Assembly (NCBI RefSeq): GCF_020697055.1
Contig: NZ_JAJFBP010000014.1
Coordinates: 1-64,000, forward strand
Source of the DNA: Panacagrimonas sp.
GTDB lineage: Bacteria; Pseudomonadota; Gammaproteobacteria; Nevskiales; Nevskiaceae
DNA: 64,000 nt
Reading direction: 5' to 3'
The position numbers were made by a program, and so were the translations under genes. Every line of letters begins with the position of its first letter. The stretch's first letter is position 1. The notes beneath the pieces are model-generated. The model saw nothing but the letters and a program-made list of their open reading frames with translations. It did no database searches and had not been told where the DNA came from. This document shows positions 43,742 through 52,290 of the stretch, in pieces.

Positions 43742-45178
43742 ATGTCCGTCGTCGTTCCCGTTCTGATGGCCGGCGGCTCGGGCACGCGGCTGTGGCCGCT
43801 GTCGCGCACCGCCTATCCCAAGCAGTTCCTGCGTCTTCTGGCGGACGACTGCAGCCTGCTGCAGTCGACGGTGCGTCGCGCGCAGCGCGTGCCCGGCGCG
43901 ACGGCGCCCGTGGTGATCGGCAACGAAGCGCATCGCTTCATCATCGCCGAGCAGCTCCAGGAGATCGGCTTCGAGCACCCCGAGATCGTGCTCGAACCCG
44001 AAGGGCGCAACACCGCGCCGGTGGCGGCGGTGGCGGCCCATTACGCGCTCGCCCGGCACGGGGCCGATGCGCTCGTGTTCCTGATGGCGGCCGACCAGAA
44101 CGTGCACGACGTTGCGGCATTCGTTTCCAGCGCCACGCTCGCGGTCGAGGCCGCGCGTGCGGGACGGCTCGTGACGTTCGGAATCCAGCCGCAGGGTCCC
44201 GAGACGGGATTCGGCTACGTGCGCGTCGGCGCGCCGCTGCAGACGGTTCCCGGCGCGTTCGAAGTGTCCGGCTTCTTCGAAAAACCTTCGCTGGAGCGCG
44301 CACAGGGCTATCTGAGCCAGGGCGGCTACTACTGGAACGGCGGCATGTTCATGTTCCGCGCCGATGCCTTCCTCCGCGAGCTGCAGGCGCTCGAACCGGA
44401 CATGCACGACCACGCGGGCGCTGCGCTTTCCGGCGCGGCACCGCGCGACCTCGACTTCATCCGTCTGGACCCGGGCGCGTTCAAGGCCTGCCGCAGCGAT
44501 TCGATCGACTACGCGGTGATGGAGAAGAGCCGGAACATCGCGCTCGTTCCGCTCGATGCCGGATGGGACGACGTCGGCTCATGGACGTTCCTGGCCAAGC
44601 TTCACGCGGCCGATGAAGACGGCAACCACGTGCGCGGCAACGTGATCCTCGAAGACGCGCGCAACAACCTCGTGCAGACGGGCAAGCGCCTGGTGAGCCT
44701 GCTGGGGGTCGAGAACACCGTCGTGATCGAGAGCGACGACGCGGTGCTGGTCGCCTCACGCGACCGGCTGCAGGACGTCGGCAAGATCGTCAAACGATTG
44801 CAGGGCGACCGGCGCGGCGAGGCCAACAGCCTGCCGCGCGTGGCGCGTCCCTGGGGCTATTACGAAACGATCGCCGTCTCCGACCGTTTCCAGGTCAAAC
44901 GCATCCTGGTCAAGCCCAAACACAAGCTGAGCCTGCAGATGCACCACCATCGCGCGGAGCACTGGGTCGTGGTGCGCGGCACCGCCAAGGTGACCTGCGG
45001 CGACAAGGAATTCCTGCTCACCGAGGACCAGTCCACGTACATCCCGCTGGGCACGACACATCGCGTGGAGAACCCGGGCAAGGTGCCGCTCGAGATGATC
45101 GAGGTGCAGTCCGGCGCCTATCTCGGCGAGGACGACATCGTGCGCTTCGAGGACGTCTACGGACGCACCGCGAAGTAG
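43742..45178 (+). CDS. Mannose-1-phosphate guanylyltransferase / mannose-6-phosphate isomerase
   Basis: This 478-residue bifunctional enzyme of the ManC/AlgA/XanB type makes GDP-mannose for exopolysaccharide or LPS. The nucleotidyltransferase signature GGSGTRLWPLSRTAYPKQF opens the N-terminal domain. The C-terminal cupin isomerase domain (about 375-478) has QMHHHRAEHWVVVRGTAKV. The ATG at 43742 is listed; an in-frame GTG at 43736 would add two residues. No other polysaccharide genes adjoin it. It converges with the FadL-like gene with four bases between stops. Confidence 0.93.
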   Translation: MSVVVPVLMAGGSGTRLWPLSRTAYPKQFLRLLADDCSLLQSTVRRAQRVPGATAPVVIGNEAHRFIIAEQLQEIGFEHPEIVLEPEGRNTAPVAAVAAHYALARHGADALVFLMAADQNVHDVAAFVSSATLAVEAARAGRLVTFGIQPQGPETGFGYVRVGAPLQTVPGAFEVSGFFEKPSLERAQGYLSQGGYYWNGGMFMFRADAFLRELQALEPDMHDHAGAALSGAAPRDLDFIRLDPGAFKACRSDSIDYAVMEKSRNIALVPLDAGWDDVGSWTFLAKLHAADEDGNHVRGNVILEDARNNLVQTGKRLVSLLGVENTVVIESDDAVLVASRDRLQDVGKIVKRLQGDRRGEANSLPRVARPWGYYETIAVSDRFQVKRILVKPKHKLSLQMHHHRAEHWVVVRGTAKVTCGDKEFLLTEDQSTYIPLGTTHRVENPGKVPLEMIEVQSGAYLGEDDIVRFEDVYGRTAK

Positions 45179-45182
45179 TCCG

Positions 45183-46490
45183 TCACCAGCTCCGGCTGAG
45201 CTGCAGCGTGAAAGCGATCACGCCGTAGTCCTCCTTGGCCGGACCGAACGGCTGTTCGGGGTTGTCGTAACGCTCCTTCTTGATGCTCTGCAGCTGCATC
45301 GCGCTGGCGAATTCCCAGCCGTTTCGCAGCTTGTGCGTGAAGCCCAGATCGATCTCGCCGTCGGCGGTGAGGTTGAGCGTCGGTGTCAGCGTGCGATTGG
45401 GGACGGCGTTGGGGCTGATGTTGACGCCCCCGCGCAGCGTGGTGCGATCACTCCACTGGTAGGCCAGCCCAGCACCCCAGATGTACTGGTCGCGATGATC
45501 GAGCGACTGCGCGAAGGACACTTCCTTGGGTGCGGCCGCGTCGTCGGGACGCGTGGCGTAGAGCCGCGCATCGTTGAGCGAGCCGGACCAGTCGAGCCAG
45601 GTCAGCTCGCCGGCGAGCATCCACCTGGGCGTGAACTGCCAGGCGAAGCCGGCGCCCCACTCGCGCGCCAGCGCAAAACCGTCGATGCGCGTGTCGCGAT
45701 ACTTCACGCGGCCCAGCCCGATCGCCTCGTAGTTGAACGTTGCGGTGCCGTTGCGCAGCTTCACGTCGGTTTCCGTCGCGTAGCTCATGCCGAGCGTCAG
45801 ATTCGGCGTCTGCTTGTACTGGATGCCGATGCGGCCGTTCCAGCTCAGGCCGTCGGCGCCGTCGATGCGCAGTCCGAAGAACGGCTGCGCAGGATCCGAG
45901 GCGTCCGAGGTATCGGGAAACACTTTCTGACGCGTCGACGAATACGTGACATTGATCCCCAGTCCCACGCTGAACCGCGGATTGGCCTGCCAAGCCACCG
46001 CGGTGGCGACCTTGGTGATCGCCAGCACCGCCGAATACTCGTCGCGCGTGCCGAACCGCGTGCGCAGTCCGTCGTAATTGATGCCGGTGCCGCCCGAGGC
46101 GAACAGACCGATCCCGAAGCGCAGATCCGGATGCAGTCCCTGGGTCACGTACGCCGCGCTGCCGAAAATGCCGAACGGGTTGTCGATCCCGTAGTCGTCG
46201 TTGTACGCGTCGCTGTGCGAGAAGTTGAACGAGTAGAACGGCACGACGTAGCCGTCCAATCGCTGCCCGGCGATCTGCGTCATGCCGGCGGGGTTGATGT
46301 TCACCGCGTTGGCGTCACGCGATACCGCGATGTCCGCGCTGCCCAGTCCGAGCGACTCGGCACCGAAACCGACCAGGTTGAGTCCGTTGCTCGCCCACAC
46401 ACCGGTCGCGGGCATCGCCACCAGCACGGCGACGGATCCACAGCGCAGCGTGCGCGACGCGGCGCGTCCGGTTCGGCACATCGACTCCAT
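45183..46490 (-). CDS. OmpP1/FadL/TodX family outer-membrane transporter
   Basis: This 435-residue protein starts at the ATG at 46490, GGAGAG just upstream. A signal peptide precedes the mature N-terminus SNGLNLVGFGAESLGLGSAD. The family's NPAGMTQIAG motif follows, and the end FTLQLSRSW has a terminal aromatic residue. FadL-type barrels take up long-chain fatty acids or aromatic hydrocarbons by lateral diffusion. No catabolic gene is in operon with it. Substrate is inferred only at family level. Confidence 0.92.
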   Translation of the reverse strand: MESMCRTGRAASRTLRCGSVAVLVAMPATGVWASNGLNLVGFGAESLGLGSADIAVSRDANAVNINPAGMTQIAGQRLDGYVVPFYSFNFSHSDAYNDDYGIDNPFGIFGSAAYVTQGLHPDLRFGIGLFASGGTGINYDGLRTRFGTRDEYSAVLAITKVATAVAWQANPRFSVGLGINVTYSSTRQKVFPDTSDASDPAQPFFGLRIDGADGLSWNGRIGIQYKQTPNLTLGMSYATETDVKLRNGTATFNYEAIGLGRVKYRDTRIDGFALAREWGAGFAWQFTPRWMLAGELTWLDWSGSLNDARLYATRPDDAAAPKEVSFAQSLDHRDQYIWGAGLAYQWSDRTTLRGGVNISPNAVPNRTLTPTLNLTADGEIDLGFTHKLRNGWEFASAMQLQSIKKERYDNPEQPFGPAKEDYGVIAFTLQLSRSW

Positions 46491-46622
46491 CGACTCTCCA
46501 AGGGCGCGGCGCCCGTCATCCAAAGAGATCGATTTTCCCTTTCCGGGCGCCATCGACATCAGTGGGGCACTCACGTACCTCGAAAGCACGCCTGCGCAAG
46601 ACGTGCGCCGGCTCAGGACGGT

Positions 46623-47237
46623 CTAGGGCGCGGACCGGGTGGCGAGAAGCGCCTCGAGTTCGGCGATGCGCGCGTGCAGGGACGCCGTGGCCTCGCGCAG
46701 GTGTGCCTCGGTGAAACGCGGCGTGATGTGCTGGCTGCAGTTCCAGTCGAAGGCCGCGACGGTGAAGATCGCGACGCGCTCCATCGAGGCGCGATAGGGG
46801 TACGGACGCAGCTGCTCGACCAGATCGGCGTCGGCATCGGACGTGTCCGTCATCTGCAGACGTCCGAGGATCTTCAGGCGCAATCGCCGCGGATAGTCCA
46901 TCAGAAACAGTGAAGCGCGATCGTCGTTCGCGAGATTGCCCAGGCTGATGTACTGCTTGTTGCCGCGAAAATCGGCGAACGCAAGCCGCCGATCGTCGAG
47001 CACCTTGAGGAAGCCGGTCGGACCGCCGCGGTGCTGCACGTAGGGCCAACCGGTCTCGCTGACGGTGGCGAGATAGAAACTGTCGCGATGCCCGACGAAG
47101 GCCCGCTCGCGGTCGCCCAGCCGGTCGTTGGGGCCCGCGGAGGCGAGCAGACGTTCGTTTTCGTGGCGCACGCCGTAGTGCGACTGCGCGGCTTCGACGG
47201 CCGGGGTGAACGCCAGCTCGGCGTAACGGTGCGTCAT
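46623..47237 (-). CDS. Pyridoxamine 5'-phosphate oxidase-like FMN-binding protein
   Basis: This 204-residue protein has a split-barrel fold: DSFYLATVSETGWPYVQHRG, then LAFADFRGNKQYISLGNLA and DYPRRLRLKILGRLQM. It starts at the ATG at 47237 behind GGAGG. These proteins usually bind FMN and include general-stress flavin reductases. True PdxH active-site residues were not established, so vitamin B6 synthesis is not claimed. Its short coiled C-terminus is unremarkable. Confidence 0.85.
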   Translation of the reverse strand: MTHRYAELAFTPAVEAAQSHYGVRHENERLLASAGPNDRLGDRERAFVGHRDSFYLATVSETGWPYVQHRGGPTGFLKVLDDRRLAFADFRGNKQYISLGNLANDDRASLFLMDYPRRLRLKILGRLQMTDTSDADADLVEQLRPYPYRASMERVAIFTVAAFDWNCSQHITPRFTEAHLREATASLHARIAELEALLATRSAP

Positions 47238-47326
47238 GGGAGGCCTCCGTCGATCGATCGATGCGGCACGAAATCCTAGGCGATCCCGGCCGCGATCCGC
47301 GGCCCACGGGCGGACACGCCGCCCGA

Positions 47327-47968
47327 TCAGACGCTCGTCGGCACCTTCGCGCCCGGACGCCACGCAAGACCGCCGAGCACGATCACGCGCAGCTGGTCCG
47401 ACAGCGACTTCGCGATCGCACCCTGCGCGTCCGGATGATCCGCGGGCAGCTCCAGCATCTCGCCCAGCGCCGACACGACGGTGTTCACCAGAAGCGTCGA
47501 CATCATCTCCACGTCGTGGCGCGGCAGCTGGTTGAAGTGCGGGAAGCGCGCGAAGTCGGCAGCGAGGTCCAGCGTGAAGCCGCGGATCTCGCGCGCGATC
47601 GCCTCGCGGACATCCTTGGTCCCGCCATAGCGTTCGCGCGTCAGGAAATGAAACGCGGGACGGTTGGCGTTGACGTACAGCAGGAAGGTGCTGACCGAGG
47701 CCGCGAGCATGTTGTCGCCCGGAGCCTGCGTCGTGCGTGCCGCGCGGATGAGCTTGCGCAGCCGCTGGCAGGTCTCATCGACCAGCGCCAGCCCCAGCTG
47801 GTCCATGTCGCGAAAGTGCCGATAGAACGAGGCGGGAACCACACCGGCGTCGCGCGTGACCTCGCGCAGCGACAGGCTGGGAAAACTGCGCCCGGTTGCG
47901 ACCATCGCCAGCGCGGCCTCCATCAGGGCCTGCCGCGTCTGCTGTTTTCGCTCGTCCCGGATCGCCAT
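47327..47968 (-). CDS. TetR family fatty-acid regulator, FabR/DesT-like
   Basis: This 213-residue repressor closely follows the FabR pattern: SFPSLSLREVTRDAGVVPAS, FYRHFRDMDQLGLALVDE, and FHFLTRERYGGTKDVREAI. FabR and DesT sense the ratio of unsaturated to saturated acyl-CoA or acyl-ACP and control desaturation. It is divergent from a ferredoxin reductase/desaturase pair, with two palindromes between them, exactly the DesT-desCB layout of Pseudomonas. Start chosen at the ATG at 47968. It probably represses the pair when unsaturated acyl-CoA is abundant. Confidence 0.92.
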   Translation of the reverse strand: MAIRDERKQQTRQALMEAALAMVATGRSFPSLSLREVTRDAGVVPASFYRHFRDMDQLGLALVDETCQRLRKLIRAARTTQAPGDNMLAASVSTFLLYVNANRPAFHFLTRERYGGTKDVREAIAREIRGFTLDLAADFARFPHFNQLPRHDVEMMSTLLVNTVVSALGEMLELPADHPDAQGAIAKSLSDQLRVIVLGGLAWRPGAKVPTSV

Positions 47969-48076
47969 GGTCGCGCAGGCTAGCATTCGAGCCGCTTGAG
48001 CGCACGGGCGTATGGGTCGAAAATCCTCTCCCGTCATATAGATGGGTACAAAATAACGCCGTTCGTCGGATTTTGG

Positions 48077-48092
48077 GTAAACACTTGTTGAC
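48077..48092. promoter_or_regulatory. DesT/FabR-type operator, promoter-distal copy
   Basis: GTAAACA-CT-TGTTGAC is a 7-2-7 dyad with one mismatch, 40 bases upstream (centre to centre) of a second near-identical copy. It lies between the FabR-like repressor and the desaturase operon. Binding is inferred from resemblance to DesT sites and position. Confidence 0.75.
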
Positions 48093-48116
48093 TCAATTTT
48101 GGCCCTCGGGCATCGT

Positions 48117-48132
48117 GTGAACACTTGTTCAC
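48117..48132. promoter_or_regulatory. DesT/FabR-type operator, promoter-proximal copy
   Basis: GTGAACA-CT-TGTTCAC is a perfect 7-bp inverted repeat with a 2-base spacer, ending 16 bases before the ATG at 48149. Both copies share the context ACACTTGTT and ACTCAA. It would overlap the transcript start or ribosome site and block expression when occupied. Confidence 0.8.
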
Positions 48133-48148
48133 TCAATGGAGTTCCCCG

Positions 48149-49246
48149 ATGTCCTCCCCGGTCACCCGCCCCCTCCGCTTCCTGCGCCGAACTCTCGGTC
48201 CGCTGGTCGAGCCGGCGGTGTTCGACTTCTGGTCACGCGAACTGGGCAGCACCGCCAGCCGCAGCCGGATCCAGGCACGCGTCGTCGCCAAGCGCGCCGA
48301 GTCGGCCCGTGCGGTGACGCTGGAACTGCAGCCCAATCGTCGTTTCGAAGGCTTCCTTCCGGGCCAGCACGTCAATATCACCGTCGAGATCGACGGACGT
48401 CGCGTGACCCGCAGCTACAGCCTCACCGGAGTACCGCGCGAAGACGACCGCCTCAGCCTGACCGTGCAGCAGGTCGAAGGCGGCCTGGTCAGTGGACACC
48501 TGTACACCGATTGCCGGGTCGGCGACGTGGTCGAGCTCGGTGCGGCGTTCGGCGAGATGACGCTGCCCGAAATCCTTCCCTTCAAGCTGCTGCTGCTCGC
48601 GGCCGGCAGCGGCGTCACGCCGCTGATGAGCCTGGTGCGCGAACTCGCGCAGCGCGGCATGCCGGTCGACACCACACTGGTGTACTGGGCGCGCCACCGC
48701 GCGGACCTGTGCTTCGTGCCGGAGCTCAAGGCGCTTGCCGCCCGAGAGCCGAAATTCAATCTGCGCTTTGCGCTGACCGGCGACGCCGTCACCGGCACCG
48801 ACGAACTGCGCGGTCGTCCTTCGCGCGAGTTGCTCGCCGATGTGGCGCCCGACCTGTCGGAGCGGGCCGTGTACGCCTGCGGTCCGGCGGGCTTCGTTGC
48901 CGAAGTCGAGCTGCTCGCCAGGACCCAGGCGCGCAGCTTCCAGTCCGAGGCCTTCACACCGCCGGTGTTCGCTCCGGTCGAGTCGCAGTCCGAAGTCACG
49001 CTGATGCTCGCCAAGAGCAATCGCGTCGTGCGCGTGGCCTCGGGCCAGCCGCTGCTGGCCGCGCTCGAAGCGCAGGGCATCAAGCCGCCGTCGGGCTGCC
49101 GCATGGGTATCTGCAACACCTGCGCGTGCGGCAAGCGCGACGGCCTCACCCGCAACCTCAAGAACGGCGGCGAAAACGCCGAACCCGAATCCAACCTGCG
49201 CATCTGCATCAGCAGCGCGCAGTCCGATCTCACCCTCGACCTTTGA
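48149..49246 (+). CDS. Ferredoxin-NAD(P)H reductase-type electron donor of the desaturase
   Basis: This 365-residue protein has an FAD-binding domain (HVNITVEIDG, RSYSLTG), an NAD(P)-binding domain (LLLLAAGSGVTPLMSLVREL) and a C-terminal plant-type [2Fe-2S] domain with GCRMGICNTCACG. It starts at the ATG at 48149 with GGAG ten bases upstream. It matches DesC-like oxidoreductases that pass electrons from NADPH to the membrane desaturase encoded 38 bases downstream. Confidence 0.93.
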   Translation: MSSPVTRPLRFLRRTLGPLVEPAVFDFWSRELGSTASRSRIQARVVAKRAESARAVTLELQPNRRFEGFLPGQHVNITVEIDGRRVTRSYSLTGVPREDDRLSLTVQQVEGGLVSGHLYTDCRVGDVVELGAAFGEMTLPEILPFKLLLLAAGSGVTPLMSLVRELAQRGMPVDTTLVYWARHRADLCFVPELKALAAREPKFNLRFALTGDAVTGTDELRGRPSRELLADVAPDLSERAVYACGPAGFVAEVELLARTQARSFQSEAFTPPVFAPVESQSEVTLMLAKSNRVVRVASGQPLLAALEAQGIKPPSGCRMGICNTCACGKRDGLTRNLKNGGENAEPESNLRICISSAQSDLTLDL

Positions 49247-49284
49247 TCGTTCGTCACCCGCAACGAACTGGAGCCTGACCTGAC

Positions 49285-50427
49285 ATGAACACCCCCGACC
49301 GCAAGCTGTCCCCTGCCGAGATCGAATCCTTCGGCGCCGAGCTCGACGCGCTGCGCGCCCGCATCGTCGCCGACCTCGGCGAGAAGGACGCCAAGTACAT
49401 CAAGAACATCGTGCGCACCGTGCGCTACACGGAAGTCGCAGGCCGCGGCCTGCTGTACGCGGGCATGTTCCCGCCCGCCTTTGTCCTCGGATCCGTGTTG
49501 CTCGGCTTCTCGAAGATCGTCGAGAACATGGAGCTGGGCCACAACGTCATGCACGCCCAGTACGACTGGATGAACGATCCCGAGCTCAACGGCCAGACCT
49601 ACGAGTGGGACACGAGCTGCACCAGCGACAACTGGCGCAAGACGCACAACTACGAGCACCACACGTACACCAACGTCATGGGCAAGGACCACGACATCGG
49701 CTACGGCGTGCTGCGCCTGTACCCGGAGCAGAAGTGGGAGCCGCGCTTCCTGGCCAACCCGGTGATGGCGCTGATCCTGATGACCTTCTTCCAGCACCTG
49801 CTCGCACTACAGAGCCTGGAGCTGGAACGCATCGTCGGCGCCAAGTCCAAGGAGCAGCGCAAGACCGAATTGGCGCGCGTGAAGAAGGACATCAAGCCGA
49901 TCTGGAAGAAGATGCGCAAGCAGCTCTTCAAGGACTACGTGTTCTTCCCCGCGCTGGCCGGTCCGTTCTTCCCGATCGTTTTCGCCGGCAACGTGGCGGC
50001 CAACCTGATGCGCAACCTGTGGTCTTCGGCGGTGATCTACTGCGGCCATTTCACCGAGGACGCCGAGGTGTTCCCGATCGAGTCGCTGGAGAACGAGACG
50101 CGTGGCCACTGGTACCTGCGCCAGATGCGCGGCTCGAGCAACTTCACCGGCACCAAGCTGATGCACATCATGAGCGGCAACCTGAGCCACCAGATCGAGC
50201 ACCACCTGTTCCCGGACATCCCGGGCCGGCGCTACGCCGAGATGTCGGTGGAGGTGCGCCGCATCTGCGAGAAGTACGGCCAGCACTACAACAGCGCGCC
50301 GATGGCCAAGCAGTTCCTCGGCGTGTGGAAGCGCATCTTCCGCGGCGCGTTGCCGAACAAGCCGACCCGGTTCAAGGCGGCGCCTGCTGCCAACGTCGAG
50401 CGCGCCGAGGAGCTGGTCGCCGCCTGA
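49285..50427 (+). CDS. Membrane fatty-acid (acyl-CoA) desaturase
   Basis: This 380-residue di-iron desaturase has the three His boxes HNVMH (86-90), HNYEHH (121-126) and HQIEHH (302-307), with membrane helices near 55-75, 150-170 and 225-245. It introduces a double bond into saturated acyl chains with O2 and electrons from the preceding reductase. The pair forms one operon under the FabR/DesT-like repressor, and a 12-bp hairpin follows the stop. Confidence 0.94.
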   Translation: MNTPDRKLSPAEIESFGAELDALRARIVADLGEKDAKYIKNIVRTVRYTEVAGRGLLYAGMFPPAFVLGSVLLGFSKIVENMELGHNVMHAQYDWMNDPELNGQTYEWDTSCTSDNWRKTHNYEHHTYTNVMGKDHDIGYGVLRLYPEQKWEPRFLANPVMALILMTFFQHLLALQSLELERIVGAKSKEQRKTELARVKKDIKPIWKKMRKQLFKDYVFFPALAGPFFPIVFAGNVAANLMRNLWSSAVIYCGHFTEDAEVFPIESLENETRGHWYLRQMRGSSNFTGTKLMHIMSGNLSHQIEHHLFPDIPGRRYAEMSVEVRRICEKYGQHYNSAPMAKQFLGVWKRIFRGALPNKPTRFKAAPAANVERAEELVAA

Positions 50428-50444
50428 GGCCAGCGGCGCGGACG

Positions 50445-50478
50445 ATACCGCGGCGGGCCTGCACGGCCGCCGCGGTAT
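50445..50478 (+). terminator. Hairpin after the desaturase gene
   Basis: A perfect 12-bp inverted repeat (ATACCGCGGCGG and CCGCCGCGGTAT) with a 10-base loop lies 18 bases past the desaturase stop. The following TCGCGCTTTCC lacks a clean T run, so it may end or stabilise the transcript. Confidence 0.65.
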
Positions 50479-50560
50479 TCGCGCTTTCCCGGTCCGATCC
50501 TGCGGCCGCCTGGGACAGTCCATTAAACTGCCGGTCTTCCCCCCTCGCCGAGACCGCTCC

Positions 50561-51403
50561 GTGCGCTTCGAAGGTACCGAGAATTACGTCGCCACCGACG
50601 ACCTGAAGATGGCGGTCAACGCCGCCGTCACATTGGCCCGCCCGCTGCTGGTGAAGGGCGAGCCCGGCACGGGCAAGACGCGCCTGGCACAGGAAGTCGC
50701 GCAGCAGCTCGACATGCCGTACTACGAGTGGCACATCAAGTCGACCACCAAGGCGCAGCAGGGCCTCTACGAGTACGACGCGGTGTCACGTCTGCGCGAT
50801 TCACAACTCGGCGACGAGAAGGTCAAGGACATCGCCAACTACATCGTCAAGGGCAAGCTCTGGGAGTGCTTCGAAGCCGGCAAGCGCCCGCTGCTGCTGA
50901 TCGACGAGATCGACAAGGCCGACATCGAGTTCCCGAACGACCTGCTGCGCGAACTCGACCAGATGGCGTTCTACGTCTACGAAACGCGCCAGACGATCAC
51001 CGCGACCAACCGGCCGGTCATCATCATCACGTCGAACAACGAGAAGGAACTGCCGGACGCGTTCCTGCGCCGCTGCTTCTTCCACTACATCCGTTTCCCG
51101 GACAAGGAGACGATGCAGAAGATCGTCGACGTCCACTTCCCCGACCTGAAGAAGAACCTGGTCAAGGAAGCGATGGAAGTGTTCTTCGGCCTGCGCGAGT
51201 TGCCGGGCCTGAAGAAGAAGCCGTCGACCTCGGAGCTGCTGGACTGGCTCAAGCTGCTGCTGGCCGAGGACATCGATCCGTCGGTGCTGCGCGAAGCGAG
51301 CACCAAGAAGACGCTGCCGCCGCTCTACGGCGCACTGCTCAAGAACGAGCAGGACGTGCATCTGTTCGAGCGCATCGCGTTCATGGCGCGGCGCAACAAC
51401 TAG
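50561..51403 (+). CDS. MoxR family AAA+ ATPase
   Basis: This 280-residue ATPase starts with GTG. Walker A is GEPGTGKT (33-40), Walker B LLLIDEIDKAD, and sensor I is in VIIITSNNEKELPDAFLRR. MoxR proteins act as chaperones that insert cofactors or mature metal enzymes, normally with a von Willebrand A (CoxE-like) protein encoded next door. Here the downstream gene is a TetR on the other strand, so the partner must lie elsewhere. The client is unknown. Confidence 0.92.
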   Translation: MRFEGTENYVATDDLKMAVNAAVTLARPLLVKGEPGTGKTRLAQEVAQQLDMPYYEWHIKSTTKAQQGLYEYDAVSRLRDSQLGDEKVKDIANYIVKGKLWECFEAGKRPLLLIDEIDKADIEFPNDLLRELDQMAFYVYETRQTITATNRPVIIITSNNEKELPDAFLRRCFFHYIRFPDKETMQKIVDVHFPDLKKNLVKEAMEVFFGLRELPGLKKKPSTSELLDWLKLLLAEDIDPSVLREASTKKTLPPLYGALLKNEQDVHLFERIAFMARRNN

Positions 51404-51414
51404 GCACCGCGCAG

Positions 51415-51466
51415 CCCGGACGAAGTCCGGGCGCGCGTAGAAGAAAAGCCCCGGACTTCGTCCGGG
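51415..51466. terminator. Two CCCGGAC/GTCCGGG hairpins between convergent genes
   Basis: The gap between the moxR-like gene and the convergent TetR gene holds two stem-loops made of the same word: CCCGGAC-GAA-GTCCGGG (51415-51431) and CCCGGAC-TTC-GTCCGGG (51450-51466). They are reverse complements of each other, separated by an A-rich GAAGAAAAG. The position suggests a bidirectional stop or a small repeat element. Confidence 0.65.
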
Positions 51467-51488
51467 CCGCGCAGGCGTGGTTCCGGAT

Positions 51489-52136
51489 TCAGCGCGGCGC
51501 GATGCCGTGCGACACCAGTTCCATCATCGCGTCGACTTCGGCCGGCGGCGGCACCTTGCCGGTCCACAGGCACCAGCGCATGCCCACGAAATGGCTGATG
51601 CCCATCAGCGACCAGGCGCGCACTTCGGCGTTGCCCGGCGCGAGCTCGCCTTTCTGCGCAGCCAGATCCAGATCGTCGGCGTAGCCGCGCGCGATCCGCT
51701 CGTAGTACTCGCGGTAGACCGCTTCGTCGACGAACTGCGATTCCTGCACGATCCGGTACAGGCCCGGACGCTCGCAGGCGAACGCGAAGAAGGCATCGAG
51801 CGCCATGCGCTCGCCAGGAAGACGACCGGACGCGCCGGCCTGCGCCTCGCGCATCACGCGACGCAGGGTGCGACCGATCTCGCGCACCAGCGTCACGAAG
51901 ATCTCTTCCTTGGTGCGGAAATACAGGTAGAACGTGCCCTGACCCACACCCGCGCGGGTGGTGATCGAGCTCACCGAGGCGACGTGGAATCCCTTGGTGC
52001 CGAACTCCTCTTCTGCCGCGACGAGGAGCTTGCGGCGCGTGGCTTCGCCGCGGGCCGTTGCGGGCACGAGCGGCTCCAGCTGCGAGGCGGGGACCGCGTC
52101 GTGGACGGAAGAGGACGAGATGGTTTCGAGGATCAT
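51489..52136 (-). CDS. TetR family transcriptional regulator
   Basis: This 215-residue regulator starts at the ATG at 52136. After an unstructured N-terminus of about 35 residues comes the helix-turn-helix (EEEFGTKGFHVASVSSITTR, VGQGTFYLYFRTKEEIF). The ligand domain contains FAFACERPGLYRIVQESQFV, as in TetR proteins of fatty-acid metabolism. It lies downstream of the patatin gene on the same strand (154-base gap), so it may regulate that gene or itself. Ligand unknown. Confidence 0.88.
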   Translation of the reverse strand: MILETISSSSVHDAVPASQLEPLVPATARGEATRRKLLVAAEEEFGTKGFHVASVSSITTRAGVGQGTFYLYFRTKEEIFVTLVREIGRTLRRVMREAQAGASGRLPGERMALDAFFAFACERPGLYRIVQESQFVDEAVYREYYERIARGYADDLDLAAQKGELAPGNAEVRAWSLMGISHFVGMRWCLWTGKVPPPAEVDAMMELVSHGIAPR

Positions 52137-52290
52137 GGGCCGATTCCGATGGATGCAGGACTGCCGAGCACGACGCGAATGCGCCGAGCCGGAGACTCCG
52201 GACTCCACTTTCCCAGTCGATTGCAGGATGCAGCGTGGCTGCGCGACCAGCGGCCAGAACCGGCAGAAAACCGGTCGGCGCGGTCGGGAA

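Noticed and set aside
52189..52201. Short dyad CCGGAG-A-CTCCGG between the TetR and patatin genes
   Set aside because: Six-base arms in GC-rich DNA are expected by chance, and no second copy or extended symmetry supports an operator.
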